Assembly (NCBI GenBank): GCA_039821125.1
Contig: JBCBOR010000083.1
Location: forward strand, 1-19,592
DNA length: 19,592 nucleotides
Reading direction: 5' to 3'
Source of the DNA: Thermohalobaculum sp039821125
GTDB taxonomy: Bacteria > Pseudomonadota > Alphaproteobacteria > Rhodobacterales > Rhodobacteraceae
In this document: in pieces, positions 14,413 through 19,592 of the stretch
How positions within the stretch are numbered: the first letter of the stretch is position 1
Layout: each line of letters starts with the position of its first letter
Position numbers and translations under genes: made by a program
The notes under the pieces: model-generated
Told to the model about the DNA's origin: nothing
What the model saw: the letters and a program-made list of their open reading frames with translations, nothing else
Databases searched by the model: none

Positions 14413-16026
14413 TCACTGCGCGCGCTGGTAGATCGCTGCGCCAAGCCCGCCATCTGTCCAGATCCTCAAGGCCTCGCCCGCCTGGGTCGCAGCCAGGGTT
14501 TTCCAAGCCGCTGCATCCTGCCCGGTGAACCGTTTGTCCAACCGGTTGCGCAGGTTGGCCGCCCCCCGATCGCCACCAGCCGCGGCGAGAGAGGCCCAGA
14601 AATACGCCGCTCCGTAATCCCTGGGGCGTCCCTTGCCGGTGGATGCCGCAAACGCCAGTTTACGCATCGCCGGGACATCACCGTTCTGGATCAGAACCTC
14701 GCCCTCGGTCTGCGCGGCGCCCGCTTCGGGCCACGCAGCTGCGGCGGCGCCCTGCGCGCTCAGGATTTCGGTCAGGCTCAGCTCAAGCTCAAGAGCGTCC
14801 GCGATCCCAATCGCGCTCGAACTGCCCGCCGTCATGGCGCGCAAAGCCATCGCGTAGGCGCCCGAGGCCTCGCCGGTTTCTTTCAATGCCTCGGCGATCA
14901 GTTCTGCCGCCTCGCTGTTCCAGCCATCGGCCAATGGCTGCAGAAGCGCCTGACCGGCAGCGATCGAGCGCGGCGCACCAACCCCCGTCAGCAGTGCCCG
15001 GCCAACGGTAAGCCGGTCTGCATCACTGAGGGTTCCGCCACCTGACAGAGCCGTACTCAGAACACCGGGTTCGATCAGCGAGCGATAGGCAACGGGCGTG
15101 GCCGAGACGACCGGGTTCAGCGCCGCGATCGCGGCAGGCGGCGAGTCGAATGCGTCCGGATCCAGCCACAGCCCACCGTCCGGCGCGACCGTCACCACGA
15201 GACGGTTCTTCTCCTCAAGGAACCGGGCAAGCTCGTCCGCCACGTTCTGGACAAGCGCGTTCTCCTGTTCGGTCGGCGTGCGCGATCCGCCTTCGGTCAG
15301 CAACTGTCCCAGCATCAGCTGGGCCATCTGCGGCACAGCGTTCAGATCACCGACCTGCGCTTTGGCCATCGGTTCAAGTCGCTCCCACAATCCGCCGTTT
15401 TCAAACGCGATTTCCGCCTCTCTCAGCCGTGCGACCGGTTCCGGATCGCCGCCACCGTCAGGGTCGATCTTGAACCAGAGATAATCGAAATCGGCAGAGA
15501 TCGAGAGATCCCCGGCCTCTTCAAGTGCAGCCTGGACCGCGATATCGGCGCCTGCGGAGGGCAGATCGTAGCCGATCTCGACCGACATCGTCTGTGCTGT
15601 CAGCCCGTCATAGCCAAAGCCCTGCATCATCCCGCCGAGACCGGGGTCGAAGCAGGCCGACGGCACCGACACGCCGGACACATCGATCTGCGTCACCAGC
15701 GTCTCGAAGCTGATCACCGAGTCGCTGGACAACCGGTCGATATCGATCACACAGTTGCCGTTCTGATCCCATTCGAGATCCGGGAACACCCGCGCGCCGC
15801 TGATCGAGACCGACAGCCCGTCGGGCGACACCGTGATCGTGTCATAGGTCACATCGACGAACATGCGCACGATCAGGATGTTGTAGATCGCGCTGAGCCG
15901 CTGGAGCGTGGCGAAGACCCCTTCGATCGGCGTCTGGTTCTCGGCCGCGCGTGCGGGCAGAGGGGCAAGCGGGGCAGCAAGGGCCGAGGCCAGCGCAATG
16001 GCTGCGGTTGTTCTCATGAAATGCAT
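14413..16026 (-). CDS. Large unknown periplasmic protein with Sel1-like C-terminus
   Basis: A 537-residue protein. MHFMRTTAAIALASALAAPL followed by APLPARA is a signal peptide (cleavage about residue 27). The mature part alternates beta-rich segments (for example ISGARVFPDLEW, MSVEIGYDL, LSISADFDYLWFKID) with a long helical C-terminal half. Near the end, DYGAAYFWASLAAAGGDRGA and the helix after it (about 470-500) resembles a Sel1/TPR-type repeat, often used for protein contacts. Two cysteines (NCVID and SACFD) may pair. The ATG at 16026 follows GGAG by 10 nt; the in-frame ATG at 16017 is an alternative, and longer upstream frame lacks a signal sequence. I do not recognise a defined family. 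An IS separates it from pgk, and the aldolase follows after ~121 nt. Confidence 0.8.
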   Translation of the reverse strand: MHFMRTTAAIALASALAAPLAPLPARAAENQTPIEGVFATLQRLSAIYNILIVRMFVDVTYDTITVSPDGLSVSISGARVFPDLEWDQNGNCVIDIDRLSSDSVISFETLVTQIDVSGVSVPSACFDPGLGGMMQGFGYDGLTAQTMSVEIGYDLPSAGADIAVQAALEEAGDLSISADFDYLWFKIDPDGGGDPEPVARLREAEIAFENGGLWERLEPMAKAQVGDLNAVPQMAQLMLGQLLTEGGSRTPTEQENALVQNVADELARFLEEKNRLVVTVAPDGGLWLDPDAFDSPPAAIAALNPVVSATPVAYRSLIEPGVLSTALSGGGTLSDADRLTVGRALLTGVGAPRSIAAGQALLQPLADGWNSEAAELIAEALKETGEASGAYAMALRAMTAGSSSAIGIADALELELSLTEILSAQGAAAAAWPEAGAAQTEGEVLIQNGDVPAMRKLAFAASTGKGRPRDYGAAYFWASLAAAGGDRGAANLRNRLDKRFTGQDAAAWKTLAATQAGEALRIWTDGGLGAAIYQRAQ

Positions 16027-16156
16027 CGGGGAATCGCTCCGGTGGTTCCGATGCGCAAATTCTACCATGGAAGCTGCACGGGCCAGCCGTTCTGGTGCTG
16101 CGACCTGTTGGACCGGTCCCGTGCGGAAGCGAGCGGTTTCCGCCCGGTCGATGCGC

Positions 16157-16160
16157 CTAG
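16157..16160. repeat. Target-site duplication CTAG, distal to pgk
   Basis: CTAG abutting the left inverted repeat. On the - strand it gives the transposase stop: GC from the IS plus CTAG reads GCC TAG. Confidence 0.8.
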
Positions 16161-16920
16161 GCTCTGTTGACAAAGTGTTTCATCCACAGCCGGATTGAGA
16201 CGATGTGGACAAAACCGAGGTAGCTGGCAGCGGTCTTGTCGTATCGGGTCGCGACACGTCGCGCATTCTTCAACCGGTTGATGCACCGCTCGACGAGGTT
16301 GCGAAGGGCATAGATGAAGTCGTCGATTGGCACCTGTACCTTCCGGCCCTTGCGCATCGGGATGATGGCCGTGCCGCCGCGTTGTTCGACGTCATTCCTG
16401 ATGCGGTCGGCGTCGTAGCCACGATCCGCCAGCAGCATCTTCGGGGCCGGGCCGCCCTCCATCACCGGATCGTAGCCCTTGTAGTCCGAGACCTGTCCGC
16501 CGGTGATCTCGACCGTCATGGGCAGACCGCCACCGTTGGTTCGGAGGTGAACCTTGCTCGTGAAGCCACCTTTTGAGCGCCCAAGACCCTCTTTTTGAGT
16601 CCCCCCCTTGCGCCAGCAGCGCAGTGGTGCGCCCGGACAATGGTACTGTCGATCATCTGCACGCTGTTCGGAACGTCTTCGGTGTCGTTCAGAGCCACCA
16701 GCAGCAGTTCCCAGATGCCAGAGATCGTCCAGCGCCTGAACTGTCGGTAGACAGAACCCCACTTGCCGAAATGATCGGGCAGGTCGCGCCACTGGGCACC
16801 GGTGCGGGCAATCCAGAAGATGCCATCAAGCACAAGCCGATGATCGCGCGGAGGGCGTCCTCGCTTGGGGCCGGTTTCGATCAGGAACGGTCCGAAGAAC
16901 TCCCATTCGTCGTCACTCAT
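16157..16920 (-). CDS. IS5-family transposase (two frames, -1 frameshift)
   Basis: The frame from ATG 16920 (MSDDEWEFF; a TTG at 16935 behind GAGGAGGG is an alternative) carries the N-terminal DUF4096-like domain and the first catalytic Asp (MIDSTIVRAH). It slips by -1 at G-GGG-GGA (16606-16600) into the second frame, continuing TQKEGLGRSKGGF. The second frame holds LADRGYDAD (second Asp) and YALRNLVERCINRLK (YxxRxxxExxxxxxK with the catalytic Glu). The fused product is ~250 residues, complete for the family. A second slippery run, C-AAA-AAG, follows 10 nt later. The transposase has no stop codon inside the element: TAG at 16159-16157 lies in the target duplication. Likely functional if frameshifting is programmed. 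Confidence 0.9.
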
Positions 16921-17005
16921 CAGGTCTCGGATCAAGATGCCCTCCTCAATTTGGCATCTTGAATCACGTCTCACGCGATTTGGGAATCCACTTTGTCAAC
17001 AGGAC
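16161..17005 (-). mobile_element. IS5-family insertion sequence, complete, ~845 bp
   Basis: The ends are inverted repeats: GCTCTGTTGACAAAGTG (16161-16177) and, on the other strand, GTCCTGTTGACAAAGTG (17005-16989), differing only at bases 2-3. Both sides carry CTAG (16157-16160 and 17006-17009), a YTAR-type target duplication as expected for IS5-related elements. If the true duplication is only TA, each end moves one base outward. It is inserted directly at the 3' end of pgk, same strand. Confidence 0.9.
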
Positions 17006-17009
17006 CTAG
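17006..17009. repeat. Target-site duplication CTAG, at the pgk stop codon
   Basis: CTAG abutting the right inverted repeat. On the - strand it is the last base of the final His codon of pgk plus the TAG stop. Confidence 0.8.
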
Positions 17010-18181
17010 TGTTTGCTCGAGGCTTGGAGTGCGGCCACGCCGGGCAGGGTCTTGCCTTCGAGCCACTCCAGGAACGCGCCCCCTGCGGTCGAGACATAGG
17101 AGAATTTCTCCGCCACGCCCGCGCCGTTCAGCGCTGCCACTGTGTCGCCGCCCCCCGCGACGGACATCAGGCGCCCCGCGCTGGTCAACTCGGCCACCTT
17201 CTGGGCCGCGGCGTTTGTGGCCATGTTGAATGGCTCGATCTCGAAGGCACCGAGCGGTCCGTTCCAGACCACAGTCCTCGCGGCCTCGAAGCGCACCGCG
17301 ATATCGGCAACGGCCTGAGGACCCGCGTCAAGGATCATCGCATCGGCGGGGCAGGCGTCTGCCGCCACGGTCTCGGATGGGGCGCCCGCTGCGAACGCGC
17401 GCGCCACCACGACGTCCGAGGGCAGAACCAGCTCGCAATTTGCGGCACTGGCCTCCTCCATGATCTCCCGCGCGGTGTCCGCAAGGTCATGCTCGCACAG
17501 CGACTTTCCGACATCGATGCCCTGTGCTGCCAGGAACGTGTTGGCCATGCCGCCACCGATGACGATCTGATCGACCCGGTCGATGAGATTGCCGAGAAGG
17601 TCGAGCTTGGTCGAAACCTTCGCACCGCCGACCACAGCGATCACAGGGCGCTCGGGCGCTGACAAGGCCGCCTCCAGCGCCTCCAATTCCTTTTGCATCA
17701 GCCGTCCCGCCGCCGAGGGCAACAGCCGCGCCACACCTTCGGTCGAGGCATGCGCCCGGTGCGCGGCCGAGAACGCATCGTTCACATAGAGATCGGCGCA
17801 GGAGGCCAGGAACTCGGCCATCATCGGGTCGTTCTTCTCCTCCATCGCGGCAAAGCGGGTGTTCTCGACCAGCACGGTCTCGCCCGGCTCGGGGTCGCGC
17901 GGGCGTTCGGAGAAGGCGACGGGCGAGCCGAGCAGCGCCGCCATGGGCGCGGCGAGTGGCTCAAGCGAGAGTTCGGGCACGACCCGCCCCTTGGGCCGCC
18001 CGAAATGCGCCAGCAGGATCGGCCGCCCGCCCCTGTCCAGGATCTCGCGGATCGTCGGCACCACCGCGCGCATCCGGGTGTCGTCCGTCACCGCGCCATC
18101 CGCCATCGGCACATTGATGTCCACGCGCACCAGCACGCGTTTGCCGGAAAGATCGAGATCGTCGAGGGTCTGGAAGGTCAT
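17006..18181 (-). CDS. pgk: Phosphoglycerate kinase
   Basis: A 391-residue protein, full length for the family. It interconverts 1,3-bisphosphoglycerate + ADP and 3-phosphoglycerate + ATP in the cytoplasm. Motifs in order: VLVRVDINVPM, LLAHFGRPKG, ENTRFAAMEEKND (more often ENLRF), VNDAFSAAHRAHAS, VVGGAKVSTKLDLL, IGGGMANTFL, VVWNGPLGAFE, VAGGGDTVAAL and the C-terminal STAGGAFLEWLEGK (more often STGGGA). The start at 18181 gives the standard N-terminus. It lies downstream of gap, but two unrelated genes separate them, and 42 nt separate it from the PNPOx-fold gene. An IS begins directly after its TAG, so downstream co-transcription is now disrupted or driven through the IS. Confidence 0.97.
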   Translation of the reverse strand: MTFQTLDDLDLSGKRVLVRVDINVPMADGAVTDDTRMRAVVPTIREILDRGGRPILLAHFGRPKGRVVPELSLEPLAAPMAALLGSPVAFSERPRDPEPGETVLVENTRFAAMEEKNDPMMAEFLASCADLYVNDAFSAAHRAHASTEGVARLLPSAAGRLMQKELEALEAALSAPERPVIAVVGGAKVSTKLDLLGNLIDRVDQIVIGGGMANTFLAAQGIDVGKSLCEHDLADTAREIMEEASAANCELVLPSDVVVARAFAAGAPSETVAADACPADAMILDAGPQAVADIAVRFEAARTVVWNGPLGAFEIEPFNMATNAAAQKVAELTSAGRLMSVAGGGDTVAALNGAGVAEKFSYVSTAGGAFLEWLEGKTLPGVAALQASSKH

Positions 18182-18223
18182 GCGGAGGGTCCTGAGCGTC
18201 GGTTGGGCGAATCGCAGGCCCCG

Positions 18224-18763
18224 TCAGAGGCCCGTGGGCTTGCCGTCTATACTCAGCTTGTTCTTGCGCTGCCAATAGGCGCTGACGCCATCCGGTCCCA
18301 TGTCCTCGTAGAAGGGCAGCAATTCGCTTGGTCCGCGCTGTTCGCGGAAATCATAGAGCGGCACGCCGGTCCCGCACGAGGTCTGAACCATGTCGATCTC
18401 CATCTCGAAGATCTGGCGCGTGCCGGCCATCATAGGAAACCGCGCGGCCTTGGTGTCCCACCCCGCGTCGCCCGGATGCAGCGTGCACGCCGTGCCATAG
18501 ACCCGCAGGATCATCGCATCGCCCGCCATCGCGCAGAACATCAGCGTCATCCGAGGGCTTTCCCGCAGATGCGCCGCCGTCTCGTTGCCGGAGCCGGAGA
18601 GGTTGAGCCACACGATCTCGGTCGGCGAGAGCACCCGCAGCGCATCCAGCCCCTTGGGCGAGACGTTCACCCGCCCGTCCGGCGCAGCCGTGGCGACAAA
18701 GAACATTTGCTGCGCTTCGATGAACGTGGTCAGGGTAGGGTTGAGCTTCGATCCGATGGCCAT
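18224..18763 (-). CDS. Pyridoxamine 5'-phosphate oxidase-fold (FMN-binding split barrel) protein
   Basis: A 179-residue protein with the split-barrel pattern of the PNPOx-like family: FIEAQQMFFVATAAPDGRVNVSPKG (about 15-39) and VWLNLSGSGNETAAHLRESPRMTLMFCAM (flavin-contacting strands). GTACTLHPGD and a C-terminal region with SCGTGVPLYDF and YWQRKNKLSIDGKPTG follow. Members bind FMN, F420 or haem; many are of unknown function, and this is not clearly the true PdxH. The start at 18763 has AGGAGGT 4 nt upstream; a GTG two codons earlier overlaps that site. It lies 42 nt before pgk on the same strand and may be co-transcribed with it. Confidence 0.88.
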   Translation of the reverse strand: MAIGSKLNPTLTTFIEAQQMFFVATAAPDGRVNVSPKGLDALRVLSPTEIVWLNLSGSGNETAAHLRESPRMTLMFCAMAGDAMILRVYGTACTLHPGDAGWDTKAARFPMMAGTRQIFEMEIDMVQTSCGTGVPLYDFREQRGPSELLPFYEDMGPDGVSAYWQRKNKLSIDGKPTGL

Positions 18764-18870
18764 GGGCACCTCCTGTTCTGGTCTGTGCCAGACTAAGGGG
18801 CACCTCCTGCCACCCTCCTGTCAGGAAGAGGGATGCACGTAACCTTCTGTCGATCAGTCAGATAGGCCGA
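18764..18870 (-). promoter_or_regulatory. Leader of the PNPOx-fold gene with direct and inverted repeats
   Basis: The 12-bp CAGGAGGTGCCC (- strand) containing the ribosome-binding site occurs twice (18775-18764 and 18809-18798); only the first is followed by a start codon. Between them is the palindrome GTCTG-TGC-CAGAC (18781-18793). This may be a duplicated leader with an operator. Confidence 0.35.
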
Positions 18871-19365
18871 TCAATTACAACCCCTCGGGCAAAGCTTCCA
18901 TTTCTTTGCGAATTGGGTGTCTCTTCGACGACCTTCGAGATATGGCAGCTTCTGCCGTTCCTCCGCGTAAAGCGACAGTGCTTCCAGCGGAGCATCCACA
19001 GACGCAAAACCGTTTTCCGGGTCGGCCTCGTCGGCGACTCGAGCGACGGCTATCAATTCACGGCCTGTGCTGCTGACGAACCTGCCGCGCGACGTCTTTT
19101 GAAGAAGCCCTTCGAACTTCAAGAAGCGATGTCCACGGGCTTTTAGCTCCGAGCCGATCCGGCGTACGAACGAGTCTGCGACTTGTCGTCCGCGTACAGG
19201 ACTCGATCCCCAACTCAAACGATCGCCCCGTGCGACGAAAACACCGTCCTCGACTTCGTTGATCTGGAAAGACTCGTTCAGATCACGGATCTCTTCTTGA
19301 ACCGTTGGCGCCGCGCAGGCTGATACTGCAAGCGCCAACGCCAAGAACAGAGTTCTTATGACCAT
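18871..19365 (-). CDS. Unknown lipoprotein
   Basis: A 164-residue protein. MVIRTLFLALALAVSAC is a lipoprotein signal peptide with lipobox VSAC at residues 14-17, so the mature protein would be lipidated at Cys17 and membrane anchored. The mature part has a mixed alpha/beta character (FQINEVEDGVFVARGDRL, FVRRIGSELKARGHRFLKFE, GRELIAVARVADEAD) and a basic tail with two cysteines (LCPRGCN). The start at 19365 is chosen because it places the signal peptide at the N-terminus; the frame is open upstream to 19425. No family was recognised. It lies between gap (75 nt upstream) and the PNPOx-fold gene (107 nt downstream), an unusual place that suggests insertion into the gap-pgk neighbourhood. Confidence 0.75.
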   Translation of the reverse strand: MVIRTLFLALALAVSACAAPTVQEEIRDLNESFQINEVEDGVFVARGDRLSWGSSPVRGRQVADSFVRRIGSELKARGHRFLKFEGLLQKTSRGRFVSSTGRELIAVARVADEADPENGFASVDAPLEALSLYAEERQKLPYLEGRRRDTQFAKKWKLCPRGCN

Positions 19366-19440
19366 GTTTTCTGAGGCCCTTGCCGTTGCCTCCGAGCAAA
19401 GCATCACACCTCGCTCGAAAGACAAAACGACGACAGTGGG

Positions 19441-19592
19441 TTAGATCAGCTTGCCCATCGCGACGGCGGTGTCGGACATGCGGTTCGAGAAGCCCCATTC
19501 GTTGTCGTACCAGGTCAGGATGGAACAGAGCGTGCCGTCCATGACCTTGGTCTGATCCGTATGGAAGACCGACGAGTGCGGGTCGTGATTGA
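19441..19592 (-). CDS. gap: Glyceraldehyde-3-phosphate dehydrogenase, C-terminal end (5' part outside window)
   Basis: Only the last 49 residues are visible: NHDPHSSVFHTDQTKVMDG, then TLCSILTWYDNEWGFSNRMSDTAVAMGKLI and a TAA stop. NHDPHSS, WYDNEWGFSNRM and the short tail after it are diagnostic of the C-terminal helix and inter-subunit region of phosphorylating GAPDH (glyceraldehyde 3-phosphate + NAD(P) + Pi to 1,3-bisphosphoglycerate). It supplies the substrate for Pgk encoded downstream on the same strand. Cofactor preference and gene number (gap1/gap2) cannot be judged from this fragment. Confidence 0.93.
   Translation of the reverse strand, partial: NHDPHSSVFHTDQTKVMDGTLCSILTWYDNEWGFSNRMSDTAVAMGKLI

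Noticed and set aside
13338..14528. 396-codon + strand frame opposite the aldolase gene
   Set aside because: The - strand product is an unmistakable class I aldolase; the + frame has no recognisable domain.
1..19592. CRISPR array, prophage, toxin-antitoxin or defence system
   Set aside because: No regularly spaced repeats, phage structural genes, Cas, restriction, or toxin-antitoxin pairs were recognised; the 27-residue peptide has no visible antisense partner that would support a type I toxin call.

Overview
The window looks like a chromosomal segment of a marine-type alphaproteobacterium of the Rhodobacteraceae (Roseobacter-like). This is inferred from the high GC content, the style of the proteins (YqjM-type ene-reductase, MaoC, SDR and crotonase genes in a row), a class I DhnA-type aldolase near pgk and gap, and an IS5-family element of the kind common in that group. 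No tRNA, rRNA or CRISPR array was seen.

Layout. (a) 1-1730: the 3' end of an acyl-CoA dehydrogenase gene closed by a T-run terminator, a small secreted OmpA-domain protein with its own promoter region, a strong hairpin terminator, and a convergent unknown secreted protein. (b) 2003-12741: a catabolic-looking block. On the + strand are a frameshifted enoyl-CoA hydratase/isomerase gene, a carboxymuconolactone-decarboxylase-fold protein, an Old Yellow Enzyme, a GMC alcohol dehydrogenase and a class V PLP enzyme. On the - strand is a tight SDR-MaoC-quinone oxidoreductase operon. Divergent from it is a second crotonase, then an IclR regulator, a second SDR and a small SMR-like membrane protein. 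(c) 12742-13361: a gene-poor stretch with a possible 27-residue membrane peptide and a run of hairpins. (d) 13362-19592, - strand: the central-carbon genes gap (3' end), pgk and fba, interleaved with a lipoprotein, a PNPOx-fold protein, an IS5-family insertion and a large unknown periplasmic protein.

How the genes may work together. Acyl-CoA dehydrogenase, hydratase/isomerase, MaoC, SDR and a decarboxylase-like crotonase are the steps of a beta-oxidation-like route for CoA thioesters. The GMC enzyme, the ene-reductase and the quinone oxidoreductase would suit front-end oxidation and reduction of an alcohol or unsaturated (possibly alicyclic or terpenoid-like) substrate, with IclR as likely local regulator. 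The substrate cannot be read from the sequence. gap, pgk and fba serve lower glycolysis/gluconeogenesis.

The most distinctive observations are these. The insertion sequence sits exactly at the pgk stop codon; the CTAG target duplication supplies stop codons both to pgk and to the transposase. Three near-identical palindromes lie just behind stop codons in matching orientation. One crotonase lacks both catalytic glutamates but keeps a tyrosine where methylmalonyl-CoA decarboxylase has one, and an SMR-like protein lacks the essential membrane glutamate. No clearly new multi-gene system is evident.
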